Shown: positions 17,801-27,816, counted from the first letter of the stretch. The stretch: DNA of 64,000 bases from Georgenia sp. TF02-10 (GCF_022759505.1 NZ_CP094289.1:1674001-1738000), one strand, 5' to 3'. Made by a program: numbers and translations. The notes: a model not told the origin generated them from the letters alone.

Positions 17801-17863
17801 GCTGGACGCCACGGGGCGAGCGGTGGTCGTCGCCACCGGTGCTACCCTACCGGAGGTCTCTCG

Positions 17864-18175
17864 GTGACAATAGATCATGGACCGCGCGCATGCCACGGGC
17901 GCGGCTCCTCGCGAGCCAGCGAGTACGGGCCGACCGCCGTGGTCACCGGGGAGTACTGACGGCTGGTGCCTGCCGTCTCATTCCCGAGCGTCAAGCTGCT
18001 GCTCATCCGCGACGGCGCGACCATCATCAACGACGACACCAACGACATCCGCGCCGAGGTGGGCGACGTCGTCGTGCTCCGCTCCAACACCATGGCGAGC
18101 GGCACCCCCGACGACCGGGTGACCATCTCGACGATCTACGGCGAGACCGAGCACATGTTCCAGCACTGGTGTAGT
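17864..18175 (+). pseudogene. Truncated AraC-type regulator gene (N-terminal cupin part) with in-frame stop
   Basis: A GTG at 17864 is preceded by a perfect GGAGG (17852-17856) seven bases away, so this was a genuine start. The frame reads YGPTAVVTGEY, then a TGA (17957-17959), then RLVPAVSFPSVKLLLIRDG, EVGDVVVLRSNTM and DDRVTISTIYGETEHMFQHW. This matches the N-terminal cupin part of a class of actinobacterial AraC-family activators. Similarity ends at about 18175; the rest of the sensor domain and the DNA-binding helix-turn-helix pair are missing. The end point abuts another truncated gene on the opposite strand. It forms the right edge of the BREX island. Confidence 0.6.
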
Positions 18176-18370
18176 CGGCCACGCCACCATCGACGCCCCC
18201 ACCGCGGGGCCCCTCCGGCTGCCGTCCGTGTAGGAGCTCCCGTCGTACGTCAGAGTCGTGCCGTCCCATCTGGTCCGCGGGCGCTGGAAGATGGGCAGCC
18301 ACCGCTGGTCGAGGTCGTCGACGACGATCACGGATGAGTCGGTGCAGGACACTCGTGAGGCTTCCGTCAT
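18176..18370 (-). pseudogene. 3'-truncated gene of unknown function
   Basis: From an ATG at 18370 (GGCAGG just upstream) the frame reads MTEASRVSCTDSSVIVVDDL, DQRWLPIFQRPRTRWDG and TTLTYDGSSYTDGSRRGPAVG, which looks like real protein. At about 18176 the frame runs antisense into the AraC fragment (VLEHVLG is the complement of HMFQHW), so the natural 3' end has been lost. The Trp/Tyr-rich beta-strand style resembles small secreted actinobacterial proteins, but no family is assigned. The composition beyond 18176 should not be read as coding. Confidence 0.4.
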
Positions 18371-18748
18371 CGTCCTGCCTCTGCGCGGGTGGTGCATCCA
18401 GCATCGCACGAGAGCCGGCGCGCCCGGCGGGCCGGGCAGCGCACCACGTGCCGCTGCCGCCGTCTTCAACCGTCAACCAGCGGGTCGGCGCCGGCCGGGG
18501 CGGCGTCGTCCGGCGGCGGAGCTCTCGGCTCCTAACCGGTGTTGACGTCGGAGCTCGCGGGCGGTAGCCGATCCTGGACCCGACTCCCTACGTCCCGCCA
18601 GCGTGTGCGTCGCGAGGATGCCGGCCGACGAACGACAAAGGCCCGCTGGGGTGCGTCGCGGTTGGCACGGTGGTCCTCGGGAGCGACTGCTGTGACGGTC
18701 TCGGTGTCGGTTCCCAGAGGTGGCGCTGGACCGGCTGGCATGGTTCTC
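18371..18748. other. Region with no supported gene
   Basis: Open frames here on both strands have shadow-like composition and no convincing ribosome binding site. I see no RNA gene or clear repeat. It lies between two gene fragments and is probably decayed island edge. Confidence 0.5.
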
Positions 18749-18934
18749 CTACCCCCGGGACGACTCGCCGACGTAGGCCACAGGGTCGCCCTCGACGAGC
18801 CCGCTTCCTCCCTGAGCCGTGCCGCCTCCGCCGTCGATGTCCAAGGCGCATGCCGTGAGGATTGCGACGGTCGCCGCCGCGCATACGCAAGCGAAGGCAG
18901 CCCGACTCGTGCTGTGCCATGGTCGCCTGGACAA
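18749..18934 (-). pseudogene. Possible remnant of a lipoprotein gene (signal peptide only)
   Basis: The minus-strand frame from a TTG at 18934 reads as a signal peptide, AAFACVCAAATVAILTAC, whose LTAC is a lipobox. ALDIDGGGGTAQGGSG, VEGDPVAYVGESS and a stop follow. Typical lipoproteins continue well past this, so it looks cut short. It may be related to the fragment at 18176-18370, which is in the same frame further along the strand. No ATG is in frame. The assignment is tentative. Confidence 0.3.
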
Positions 18935-18991
18935 GGACAGCCCGCGCAGGAGGCAGGAGGAAGACCGCGATGCGGACCACGAGGACAGCCG

Positions 18992-19901
18992 GTGGTTGAC
19001 CAGCCCGCCGCACCGGTGGCGAGCCGGGAGGCGCTGCGGGCCGACTGCGGCTCCTGCTTCGCCCTGTGCTGCGTCGCGCTGTCGTTCGCCCGGTCGGCGG
19101 ACTTCGCGATCACCAAACCGGCCGGCGACCCGTGCCCGAACCTCGCCGCCGACGACAGCTGCACGATCCACGCCAGACTGCGCCCGAGCGGGTTCAAGGG
19201 CTGCACGGTCTTCGACTGCTTCGGCGCCGGCCAGAAGGTGTCGCGCCAGACGTTCGACGGGGTGAGCTGGCGCGCCGACCCGGAGACGCGGGCGCAGATG
19301 TTCGCGGTCTTCCCGGTCGTGCGTCAGCTGCACGAGGTGCTCTGGTTCCTGAACGAAGCCCGGATCGCGACCGGGGAAGCCGACCCCCTGGTGATCGAGC
19401 TCGCCGCGGCGACCACGCGGGTCGAGGCGCTCACCCTCGCGCCGGCCGCCGAGATCCTCGACATCGACGTCGACGCCGTCCGCGGCGACGTGCGCCCGCT
19501 CCTCCTCGCGGCGAGCGAACGCGTGCGCTCCCGCTACGCCCGGCAGCGGGGCACCCGTGGCGCCGGGCAGGACACCGCAGGGCCCGCCAGGCCCGGCCGG
19601 AAGGGACAGCCGCGCACGGCCGACGCAGGATCCGTCCCCAGGGTCGGCCCGGGAGCCGACCTGATCGGCGCCAGGCTCCGCCGCCTCGACCTGCGCGGCG
19701 CCGACTTGCGCGGCGCCTACCTCATCGGCGCGGACCTCAGCGGGAGCGACCTGCGCGGGGCGGACGTCCTGGGCGCCGACCTGCGCGACGCCGAGGTCAC
19801 CGGCGCCGACCTGTCCGAGGCGCTGTACCTGACCCAGACCCAGGTGAACGCCGTGCGGGGGAACGCCGCGACCAGGCTGCCGCCGGGGCTCGACCGACCC
19901 A

Positions 19902-19915
<14 letters not shown>
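18992..19915 (+). CDS. Cys-rich pentapeptide repeat protein
   Basis: The 307-residue protein has an N-terminal domain with clustered cysteines (DCGSCFALCC at about 18-27, then DPCP, SCTI, GCTVFDCFG), probably a metal site or disulfide set. A helical middle follows, and a C-terminal block of pentapeptide repeats covers about residues 222-275 (ADLIGARLRRLDLRGADL ..., leucine or phenylalanine every fifth residue). The repeats should form a right-handed beta-helix. Homologues with this fusion occur in actinobacteria and their role is unknown. Some pentapeptide proteins mimic DNA and protect gyrase. The GTG at 18992 was chosen because GAGG (18981-18984) precedes it by seven bases and similarity starts here; the upstream frame is not protein-like. 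Confidence 0.8.
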
Positions 19916-20851
<936 letters not shown>

Positions 20852-21029
20852 CGACGCAGCCGGCCGCCGGCCCGGTGGGTTCAGAGGCGGCCCGGCGGCG
20901 GGCCCGCCGCGGCAACGGACGGGCCGCCCGCCGTCGGCAGGCCAAGATGGACCAGCGAGCCCGGCACCCGCGCGGCGCCAGGACACCAGCGAGCCCGGCG
21001 CGGTGCGCCGGGAGAAGGAGAGGAACGCC

Positions 21030-21797
21030 ATGGGACTGCTCGAGGGGAAGACCCTCCTCGTCACCGGGGTGCTGAAGGACAACTCCATCGCCTTCCACGT
21101 GGCCCGGCTGGCGCAGGAGCAGGGCGCCACCGTCGTGCTGACCTCCTTCGGCCGGCAGCTGCGGCTGACCGAGGTCACCGCCCGCCGGCTGCCCAGCCCG
21201 GCGCCCGTGGTCCAGCTCGACGTGACGAACGAGGAGGACCTCGCCGCGCTCGGCGACCGGGTCCGGGAGCACGCCGACCGCCTCGACGCCGTCGTGCACT
21301 CCATCGCGTTCGCGCCCCAGTCCGTCATGGGCGGGAACTTCCTCCACGGGGCCTGGCCGGACGTCGCCACCGCGCTGGAGGTCTCCGCCTACTCGCTGAA
21401 GTCCCTGGCGGTGGCCGCCCGGCCGCTCCTGGGCCGGGGCTCGGCGGTGGTCGGGATGACCTTCGACGGGTCCGTCGCCTGGCCGGTCTACGACTGGATG
21501 GGCGTGGCCAAGGCCGCCTTCGAGGCCACCGCCCGCTACCTGGCCCGGGACCTGGGCCCGGACGGCATCCGGGTCAACCTCGTCTCGGCCGGCCCGATCC
21601 GGACCACCGCCGCCACCTCCATCCCCGGCTTCGAGCAGATGGAGAGCGTCTGGGACGAGCGCGCCCCGCTGGGCTGGGACGTCGCCGACGCCGAGCCGGC
21701 CGCCCGCTCGGTGGTGGCCCTCTGCTCGGACTGGTTCCCCGCCACCACCGCCGAGATCGTGCACGTCGACGGCGGCGTGCACGCCATGGGGCAGTGA
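21030..21797 (+). CDS. fabI: Enoyl-ACP reductase FabI (InhA-like)
   Basis: This 255-residue SDR has the characteristic FabI start LLEGKTLLVTGVLKDNSIAF (glycine-rich loop TGVLKDNSI), the SIAFAP motif and the active-site pair YDWMGVAK (Tyr-x6-Lys) at about 157-164. It catalyses the last, NADH-dependent step of each fatty acid elongation cycle, and it is the family of the isoniazid and triclosan target. The ATG at 21030 has a strong GGAGAGG-type site six to eight bases upstream. The TGA overlaps the start of the phosphatase gene as GTGA. The length is normal. Confidence 0.93.
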   Translation: MGLLEGKTLLVTGVLKDNSIAFHVARLAQEQGATVVLTSFGRQLRLTEVTARRLPSPAPVVQLDVTNEEDLAALGDRVREHADRLDAVVHSIAFAPQSVMGGNFLHGAWPDVATALEVSAYSLKSLAVAARPLLGRGSAVVGMTFDGSVAWPVYDWMGVAKAAFEATARYLARDLGPDGIRVNLVSAGPIRTTAATSIPGFEQMESVWDERAPLGWDVADAEPAARSVVALCSDWFPATTAEIVHVDGGVHAMGQ

Positions 21798-22366
21798 CGG
21801 CCGGCGACGCCGGGACCGCCGGCAGCGCCGGGACCGCCGGCAGCGCCGGGACCGCAGCAGGCGGCGCCGGTCGCACGCTCGTCCTGGTGCGGCACGCCAA
21901 GGCCGAGCCGGCGGGCGACCTCGGCGACGAGCGACGCCCGCTCGCCGCGGTCGGGCGCACCCAGGCCAGCGCCCTCGGCCCGGCCCTGGCCGCCCGCCTG
22001 GGCGAGGTGGATGCCGCGCTCGTCTCCCCGGCCCTGCGGGCCACCGAGACCTTCCGGCTGCTGGCGCGAGGCCTGACCGTGCACCAGCACCAGACCCGCG
22101 AGGACCTCTACGACGCCGGCCCACGCCAGGTCCTCCGGGCCGTGCAGGAGCTGGACGACGGCGTCCGGAGCGCGCTCGTCGTCGGGCACGAGCCGGCCAT
22201 CTCCCACCTGGCCACCCTGCTGCACGACGCCCGGGACGACCTGGGCGCGCAGGTCGCCCTGGGGGTCTCCACCGCCACCGCCTGCGTGCTCGAGGTGCCG
22301 GTGCCCTGGCGCGAGCTCGACCGGTCGACCGCGCACCTGACCGAGCTGGTCCGCTCCCCGCACTGA
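21794..22366 (+). CDS. SixA-like histidine phosphatase
   Basis: The protein has about 190 residues from a GTG that overlaps the fabI stop (GTGA). After a low-complexity leader of Thr-Ala-Gly-Ser repeats (about residues 1-26) comes the histidine phosphatase motif LVLVRHAKAEP at 29-39 with the catalytic RHA. A second conserved histidine sits in VVGHEPAISHL near 136. Small SixA-type members dephosphorylate phosphohistidine proteins or small molecules; the substrate here is unknown. Homologues often sit after fabG-fabI in actinobacteria. The leader repeats (GTAGSA) suggest the real start could be nearer the domain, but the coupling supports the GTG. Confidence 0.85.
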   Translation: MTAGDAGTAGSAGTAGSAGTAAGGAGRTLVLVRHAKAEPAGDLGDERRPLAAVGRTQASALGPALAARLGEVDAALVSPALRATETFRLLARGLTVHQHQTREDLYDAGPRQVLRAVQELDDGVRSALVVGHEPAISHLATLLHDARDDLGAQVALGVSTATACVLEVPVPWRELDRSTAHLTELVRSPH

Positions 22367-22571
22367 GGTCCGGCTGCGGCGCGGGGCACGCCGGGCGTCC
22401 GGCGTCCGGCGCTTTCCGTGGCTGGCCGACGGCCGGAGTCCTGGCCGTCACCCGTCGGCTCCGGGGCGTTCGCTGCTGCCCGCCGGTCCCGCAGCCCCGC
22501 TTCCCCTCACGGCCGTGGCGGAGGACAATCGTGACCGGGGCCACATCGGGGACCGAGGGAAGGAGCAGACC

Positions 22572-22739
22572 ATGTGCTACGACCGCTACACCGAGAGCCT
22601 CTGGCGGGAGCGGTCCCGCCGCACCGAGCAGGAGCAGTCCCGCCCCACCGCCAAGGAGCCGGAGGTCCCGGCTGCGCCCGAGGCGCCGGCGCCCGAGGCG
22701 GAGGTCAGCGAGGTCCGCGAGCTGGCGCCCACGCGCTGA
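22572..22739 (+). CDS. Small acidic/charged hypothetical protein
   Basis: This 55-residue open frame starts with MCYDRYTESLWRERSRR and continues as a Pro/Glu/Ala-rich tail. The ATG at 22572 is preceded by GGAAGGAG at a suitable distance, which is the main support. No domain or membrane segment is seen. It is followed by a strong hairpin. It resembles short unannotated actinobacterial proteins starting MCYDRY, and the function is unknown. Confidence 0.6.
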   Translation: MCYDRYTESLWRERSRRTEQEQSRPTAKEPEVPAAPEAPAPEAEVSEVRELAPTR

Positions 22740-22756
22740 CCCGCGCTGAACGACGG

Positions 22757-22780
22757 CGGCCGGCCCCGTGGGGCCGGCCG
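22757..22780 (+). terminator. Perfect GC-rich hairpin after the small gene
   Basis: Arms CGGCCGGCCCC (22757-22767) and GGGGCCGGCCG (22770-22780) are fully complementary, 17 bases after the stop codon. No T-run follows. It is the best terminator candidate for the fabG-fabI side. Confidence 0.55.
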
Positions 22781-22890
22781 TCGCACTGTGCGTCACCGGC
22801 CCGGTGGGCCGGCTCGCGGTCGCACCGCGTCGTCGAGAGCGAACTGGCCCACCGCCGTCGAACGGCGCCCAGACCTACCGCTGCCGACCT

Positions 22891-22954
22891 CGTCCGTGTG
22901 GTACTTGTGGCGGTATCCGAGCACCGGATACCCGCCACAAGTACCGCACGGACG
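22891..22954. repeat. 64-bp near-perfect inverted repeat between convergent genes
   Basis: The left arm at 22891-22919 begins CGTCCGTGTGGTACTTGTGG and the right arm at 22925-22954 ends CCACAAGTACCGCACGGACG. The arms pair over about 28 bases with one mismatch and one bulge around the five-base loop AGCAC. It lies between the small gene (+) and serB (-). It may be a bidirectional terminator, a small mobile palindromic element or a structured RNA. Confidence 0.7.
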
Positions 22955-23031
22955 TCCGGCTTCCTTACCAGACCGGCTGCGCCGCGCTGCTCACGTGCCC
23001 CGGCCGCCGAGCCACGTCGCCGACTGCGCGC

Positions 23032-23934
23032 TCACCGGCCGAGCAGCCCCAGCACGGCGTCCAGCCGCGGGAAGGTCACGGCGGCGTCGGCCTGCTCCTG
23101 GACCACCGGCTTCGCGCAGTACGCCACCCCCAGGCGGGCCGCCCGGAGCATGTCGAGGTCGTTCGCGCCGTCGCCGACGGCAACCACCCGGTCCAGGCCC
23201 ACCCCGTCCTCGGCCGCCCAGGCCCGCAGGTGCTGTTCCTTCGCGGCCCGGTCCACCACCGGGCCGGTGGTCCGGCCGGTGAGGCGGCCGTCGCTGACCT
23301 CCAGGGTGTTGGCCACCCAGTGGTCCAGCCCGAGCTCGGCGGCCAGCGGCCCGACCACCTCCCCGAACCCGCCGGACACCACGCCCACCCGCCCGCCGGC
23401 GGCGTGCACGGCGGCCACGAGCTCCCGCGCGCCGGGCGACAGGGTCACCGCCGCTCGCACGGCGCCGAGGACGCCGGCGTCCAGCCCGGCGAGCGTGCCG
23501 ACCCGCGCCCGCAAGCTGGCGGCGAAGTCGAGCTCGCCGCGCATCGCCCGCTCGGTCACCGCGGCGACCTCGGCCCGGGTCCCGGCGTGCTCGGCGAGGA
23601 GCTCGATGACCTCGGCAGTGATGAGCGTGGAGTCGACGTCGAGGACGACCAGGCCGGGGCCCCGGGCGGCGAGGTCGCCGCTCGTCACCGCCGCGTCGAC
23701 GCCCAGCGCCGTCGCGGGCCCGCGCAGCTCGGCACCGGCGGCGTCGGCGGTCGCGCCCGGGCGCAGCCGCCCGGCGAGGGCGACCGCGAACCAGCCGCCG
23801 CGGGAGGTGTCGGTCGCGGTGACGCCGTCGGCCACCCGCTCGAGCACCGCCGTCGCGTGGGCGAGGAGGGCGGCGGGTACCGGGCGGGGGGAGACCAGGC
23901 CGGCGCGGACGGTCGGCGGGGCGGGCAGGCTCAC
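23032..23934 (-). CDS. serB: Phosphoserine phosphatase SerB
   Basis: The 300-residue protein has a HAD core with nucleophile motif LDVDSTLI (DxDxT) near residues 97-104, the serine motif SGGFGEVVGPL and the C-terminal GDGANDLDM. Together with the ANTLEVSDGRLTG stretch these identify SerB, which releases L-serine from O-phosphoserine. The N-terminal third is a variable ACT-like regulatory part rather than a strict ACT match. The GTG at 23934 is favoured because the family-like sequence SLPAPP starts there and the longer frame upstream is shadow-like. It converges with the small gene at 22572; the long inverted repeat lies between. Confidence 0.88.
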   Translation of the reverse strand: MSLPAPPTVRAGLVSPRPVPAALLAHATAVLERVADGVTATDTSRGGWFAVALAGRLRPGATADAAGAELRGPATALGVDAAVTSGDLAARGPGLVVLDVDSTLITAEVIELLAEHAGTRAEVAAVTERAMRGELDFAASLRARVGTLAGLDAGVLGAVRAAVTLSPGARELVAAVHAAGGRVGVVSGGFGEVVGPLAAELGLDHWVANTLEVSDGRLTGRTTGPVVDRAAKEQHLRAWAAEDGVGLDRVVAVGDGANDLDMLRAARLGVAYCAKPVVQEQADAAVTFPRLDAVLGLLGR

Positions 23935-24079
23935 CCGGCGCAGGCTACGGGCCTTGCCCGGTCGGCGTCGGGCCGTCCGCACCGGGGCCGGCCCGGGGCC
24001 AGCCCAGCGTCCGGCCGTCCGCACCGCTGCCCGCCCGGGCCGCCCGGGCCCCGCCGGGCTGCCCGGGCGCCGTGCGCTG

Positions 24080-25324
24080 TCAGCGCTCGACCACCGTGCC
24101 CTTCGGCACCACGGTGATCCCGGCCGGGGTCACGGTGAACCCGCGCTCGCGGTCCCGGTCGTGGTCCAGGCCGACCTGCGCGCCCTCCTGCACCCGGACG
24201 TTCTTGTCCAGGATGGCCCGGGACACCGTGGCGTTGCGGCCCACGTCCACGCCGTCGAACACCACCGAGTCGCGCACCGAGGACCAGGAGTTGATCCGTG
24301 TGCCGGGGGACAGGACCGAGCCCACCACCTCCCCGCCGGAGATGATCACCCCGGGGGAGATGAGCGAGTCCAGCGCGTGCCCCAGCCGCTCGCGGTGCCC
24401 GTAGACGAACTTCGCCGGCGGCAGGCCCACGTACCCGGTGTACAGCGGCCACAGCTCGTTGTAGAGGTTGAACACCGGGAACACCGAGATGAGGTCCTGG
24501 TTGGCGTCGTAGAAGGCGTCCACCGTGCCGACGTCGCGCCAGTAGTTCCGGTCCCGGTCGGTCGCGCCGGGCACCTCGTTGAAGGTGAAGTCGTACAGGC
24601 CGGCGGCGCCGTCGGCCACGAACCGCGGCACGATCGACCCGCCCATGTCGTGCTTGGAGGTCTCGTCCTGGGCGTCGGCGGTGACCACGTCCACCAGCGC
24701 GTCGGCGTCCATGACGTAGTTGCCCATCGACGCGAGCACCTCGTTGGGGGAGTCGGCCAGCCCGACGGCGTCCGTGGGCTTCTCCAGGAACGCGCCGACC
24801 TTGTCCGGGTTCGCCGGGTCCGCCTGGATGACGCCGAACTGGTCGGCCAGCGCGAGGGGCTGGCGGATGCCCGCGACGGTGAGCGGGAACCCGGCGTCGA
24901 GGTGCTGGGCCACCATCTGGGAGAGGTCCATCCGGTAGATGTTGTCCGCGCCGACGATGACGACGATGTCCGGCCGCTCGTCGTCGATGAGGTTGAGCGA
25001 CTGGTAGATCGCGTCCGCCGAGCCGAGGAACCAGTGCTTGCCGACCCGCTGCTGCGCCGGGACGGGGGTGACGTAGTTGCCCAGCAGGGTCGACATGCGC
25101 CACGTCTTGGAGATGTGCCGGTCCAGGCTGTGCGACTTGTACTGGGTGAGCACCACGACCTTGAGGTAGCCCGAGTTCGCCAGGTTCGACAGGGCGAAGT
25201 CGATCAGCCGGTAGATCCCGCCGAACGGCACGGCGGGCTTGGCCCGCTCGGCGGTTAGCGGCATGAGCCGCTTGCCCTCGCCGCCGGCCAGGACGATCGC
25301 GAGCACGCGTGGCAACGTCGTCAT
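24080..25324 (-). CDS. glgC: Glucose-1-phosphate adenylyltransferase GlgC
   Basis: This 414-residue nucleotidyltransferase starts with the signature [14 protein letters not shown] (residues 11-24), then [19 protein letters not shown] and the allosteric and substrate motifs of GlgC ([49 protein letters not shown]). A left-handed beta-helix C-terminal domain follows. It makes ADP-glucose from glucose-1-phosphate and ATP, the committed step of glycogen and maltosyl-donor synthesis. It is divergent from glgA with a 279-base gap, the same arrangement as Mycobacterium Rv1213/Rv1212c. Confidence 0.95.
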   Translation of the reverse strand: MTTLPRVLAIVLAGGEGKRLMPLTAERAKPAVPFGGIYRLIDFALSNLANSGYLKVVVLTQYKSHSLDRHISKTWRMSTLLGNYVTPVPAQQRVGKHWFLGSADAIYQSLNLIDDERPDIVVIVGADNIYRMDLSQMVAQHLDAGFPLTVAGIRQPLALADQFGVIQADPANPDKVGAFLEKPTDAVGLADSPNEVLASMGNYVMDADALVDVVTADAQDETSKHDMGGSIVPRFVADGAAGLYDFTFNEVPGATDRDRNYWRDVGTVDAFYDANQDLISVFPVFNLYNELWPLYTGYVGLPPAKFVYGHRERLGHALDSLISPGVIISGGEVVGSVLSPGTRINSWSSVRDSVVFDGVDVGRNATVSRAILDKNVRVQEGAQVGLDHDRDRERGFTVTPAGITVVPKGTVVER

Positions 25325-25603
25325 GGGCCGACCCTAGTGCTGGCCCGCCGGCCTCGCCGGGGGATCGCCGCCGACGGCGGCCGGTACCGGTGGTGGGCGG
25401 GCGTCAAGGCGCGTGGGTGGGCGCCGGGGGGCGAGCCCGGACGTGGGTGGGGGCCACCGGGCGGGCCCGGACACCCGAAGGGCCGGCGCCCGGCAGGCCC
25501 GGCGCCCGGTGGTCCCGGGCACCGGGCGGTGGGCGCATGCCGGTGCTCCCGGGCATGCTTGGCGCACGCCCGCGCGCCGGCGCGGCACTGACGAAGGGCT
25601 GCC
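25325..25603. other. Divergent glgC-glgA intergenic region, G-run rich
   Basis: The gap contains many runs of three or more G on the plus strand between 25420 and 25530 (GGTGGGCGCCGGGGGGCGAG and similar), a potential G-quadruplex former. It must hold both promoters, but no convincing -10/-35 pair was seen. The only clear ribosome site is GAAGG before glgA. Confidence 0.45.
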
Positions 25604-26845
25604 ATGAGGGTCGACCTGCTCACCCGCGAGTACCCCCCGCACGTCTACGGCGGGGCGGGTGTCCACGTCACCGAGCTCGCCCGGGTGCTGCGCCGGCACG
25701 TCGACGTGCGGGTGCACGCCTTCGACGGCCCGCGCCCGGCAGCCGGCACGGACGGCACCGACGACGGCGGCGGCGGGCTGGTGCCGGTCACGGGGTACCA
25801 GGAGCCGGCCGAGCTGGCCGGCGCCAACGCGGCGCTGCGGACCTTCGGTGTAGACCTGCTGATGGCGGCGGACCTGGCCGGGACGGACCTGGTCCACTCG
25901 CACACCTGGTACGCCAACCTTGCCGGCACCCTGGGCAGCCTGCTCAACGACGTCCCGCACGTCCTGTCCGCCCACTCCCTGGAGCCGCTGCGGCCGTGGA
26001 AGGCCGAGCAGCTCGGCGGCGGGTACGCCCTGTCCGGCTGGGCCGAGCGGACCGCCTACGAGCAGGCCGCCGCGGTCATCGCCGTCTCGGCCGGCATGCG
26101 GGCGGACATCCTGCGCTGCTACCCGGTGGATCCGGCGAAGGTGCACGTGGTCCACAACGGCATCGACCTGGCCGGCTGGCGCCGCCCGGCCGGCGACGCC
26201 GAGGAGGCGGCCGCCGCGGCCACCCTGGCCCGGCTCGGCATCGACCCCACCCGGCCCACCGTCGTCTTCGTCGGCCGGATCACCCGGCAGAAGGGCCTGC
26301 CGCACCTGCTCCGGGCGGCCGAGCGGCTGCCCGCCGAGGTCCAGCTGGTGCTGTGCGCCGGCGCCCCCGACACCCCCGAGATCGCCGCCGAGGTCGGCGG
26401 GCTGGTCGAGGCGCTGCAGGAGCGCCGCGACGGCGTGGTCTGGGTGGAGGAGATGCTCCCGCGGCCCGAGCTCGTGGCCGTCCTGTCCGCCGCCACCGTC
26501 TTCGTCTGCCCCTCGGTGTACGAGCCGCTGGGCATCGTCAACCTCGAGGCCATGGCCGTTGGGCTGCCCGTCGTCGGCTCGGCCACCGGGGGAATCCCGG
26601 AGGTCATCGACGACGGCGTCACCGGCGTCCTGGTCCCGCTGGAGCAGGTGACCGACGGGACCGGCACCCCGGTGGACCCGGCGGCCTTCGAGCGCGACCT
26701 CGCCGCCGCGCTCACCGCCGTCGTGACCGACCCCGCCCGCGCCGCCGCGATGGGCCGGGCCGCCCGCCGCCGGGTGGAGGAGCACTTCTCCTGGGCGGCG
26801 ATCGCCGAGCGCACGCTGGCCGTGTACCGGTCCGTCCTGCGCTGA
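25604..26845 (+). CDS. glgA: Glycogen synthase / alpha-maltose-1-phosphate synthase (GT4, GlgA/GlgM type)
   Basis: This 413-residue GT-B glycosyltransferase (GT4) starts MRVDLLTREYPPHVYGGAGV, the actinobacterial glycogen synthase signature. It has VVFVGRITRQKGL near residue 222 and the donor-site motif PSVYEPLGIVNLEAMAVG near 303. In mycobacteria the orthologue (Rv1212c, GlgM) uses ADP-glucose and glucose-1-phosphate to make maltose-1-phosphate; in corynebacteria it is called glgA. Which acceptor is used here cannot be read from sequence. Divergent pairing with glgC supplies its donor. The ATG at 25604 has GAAGGGCT upstream. Confidence 0.92.
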   Translation: MRVDLLTREYPPHVYGGAGVHVTELARVLRRHVDVRVHAFDGPRPAAGTDGTDDGGGGLVPVTGYQEPAELAGANAALRTFGVDLLMAADLAGTDLVHSHTWYANLAGTLGSLLNDVPHVLSAHSLEPLRPWKAEQLGGGYALSGWAERTAYEQAAAVIAVSAGMRADILRCYPVDPAKVHVVHNGIDLAGWRRPAGDAEEAAAAATLARLGIDPTRPTVVFVGRITRQKGLPHLLRAAERLPAEVQLVLCAGAPDTPEIAAEVGGLVEALQERRDGVVWVEEMLPRPELVAVLSAATVFVCPSVYEPLGIVNLEAMAVGLPVVGSATGGIPEVIDDGVTGVLVPLEQVTDGTGTPVDPAAFERDLAAALTAVVTDPARAAAMGRAARRRVEEHFSWAAIAERTLAVYRSVLR

Positions 26846-26889
26846 CCCGCCCGGCTCCCGGGCGGCGAGCCGTGCGCCCGGTGGGTGAC

Positions 26890-27693
26890 CTACCCGGCCG
26901 CGCGGGTGGCGCTCGCCGCGCACAGCGCGCGCCGGGCGGCCCGCTCCACGTGCGCGAGGGCGGCGCCGCGGAGCGCTGCCTGCCCGGCCGAGACGGCACC
27001 GCCGTCGTCGTCCGTCGCGAGCGCGACGATGGCGAGCAGCCGGGCCGCCCGCTCGAGCACGTCGACCCGGGCCGGCTCCAGCCCCGGGGGCAGCAGCCGG
27101 TCCGGCACCGTCGCCAGGGACAGGTCCAGCAGGTCCTCGGCCAGGTCCGGGCGGTCCCGGGCGACGTCGAGGTCCTCCAGCGTCTCCACCGCGTCGGACA
27201 GGGCGAGCTGGATGTCCCGGCGGGCCTGGGACAGCGGGGGCAGCGCGGCCAGCAGCAGGCTGGGCGCCGGCACGTGCGCGGCCAGGTCCGCCGTCACCGT
27301 CCAGGTGACCATCTCCCCGCGCTCGACGGCGCTGCCGTACTCCTCCCGGACGGGCACCAGCAGGGTGCACACCTCCGCGCCGGTCTCGCCCCGGCGCCGC
27401 ACCAGCACCCCCTCGCCGGCCTCGAGCGCCTCCGCGGACCGGCCGGCCGGCAGCCCCATCGGGTCACCCGCCCGCGGCAGGACCGCGGCCACCTCCGTCG
27501 GCGCGCCGAGCTCGCCGAGGAGCCCGGGCAGGGGGATGGGCGTCCCCACGATGCCGGCCCGGACCAGGTGCGGGACGTCGTCGCCGACGACGGCCCGGGC
27601 GGCCCGGCGGGCGCTCGCGCCGTCGGCCACGGTGGGCAGCCACAGCGCCAGCACGACCGAGGCGGGGAGGGTGAGGATGGCAGGGCCGGCCAT
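26890..27693 (-). CDS. Conserved actinobacterial hypothetical protein
   Basis: This 267-residue protein begins MAGPAILTLPASVVLALWLP and is Ala/Leu-rich and helical, with a motif HLVRAGIVGTPIPLPGLLGEL and a later acidic helical stretch (VETLEDLDVARDRPDLAEDLL). The first 20 residues are weakly hydrophobic but not a clear signal peptide. No catalytic motif is recognised. It converges with glgA (45-base gap). The frame has proper high-GC codon bias along its full length and no better overlapping frame, which is the support for it being real. Confidence 0.65.
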   Translation of the reverse strand: MAGPAILTLPASVVLALWLPTVADGASARRAARAVVGDDVPHLVRAGIVGTPIPLPGLLGELGAPTEVAAVLPRAGDPMGLPAGRSAEALEAGEGVLVRRRGETGAEVCTLLVPVREEYGSAVERGEMVTWTVTADLAAHVPAPSLLLAALPPLSQARRDIQLALSDAVETLEDLDVARDRPDLAEDLLDLSLATVPDRLLPPGLEPARVDVLERAARLLAIVALATDDDGGAVSAGQAALRGAALAHVERAARRALCAASATRAAG

Positions 27694-27757
27694 GGCGCAA
27701 CGGTAGTCCGCGGGCCCGGGGGGGACCGGGCGGGTCGGCAGGTCGACCCCGGCGTCC

Positions 27758-27816
27758 GGTGGCCGCAGGACCCGGTCGCCCGGTGGCCGCAGGACCCGGT
27801 CGCCCGGTGGCGGCGG
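27758..27816. repeat. Tandem 24-bp repeat upstream of the ABC ATPase gene
   Basis: GGTGGCCGCAGGACCCGGTC followed by GCCC occurs at 27758-27781 and exactly again at 27782-27805, then a partial third copy (GGTGGCGGCGG). It fills the divergent promoter gap between the hypothetical gene and the ABC ATPase gene. Confidence 0.75.

Noticed and set aside
20895-20910. Perfect GC palindrome between fabG and fabI as a terminator
   Set aside because: Sixteen bases of G and C with no loop and no T-run in a very GC-rich gap; too likely by chance and the genes are probably co-transcribed.
22574-25258. 894-codon open frame on the plus strand over serB and glgC
   Set aside because: Antisense to two clear enzymes and lacks any recognisable domain.
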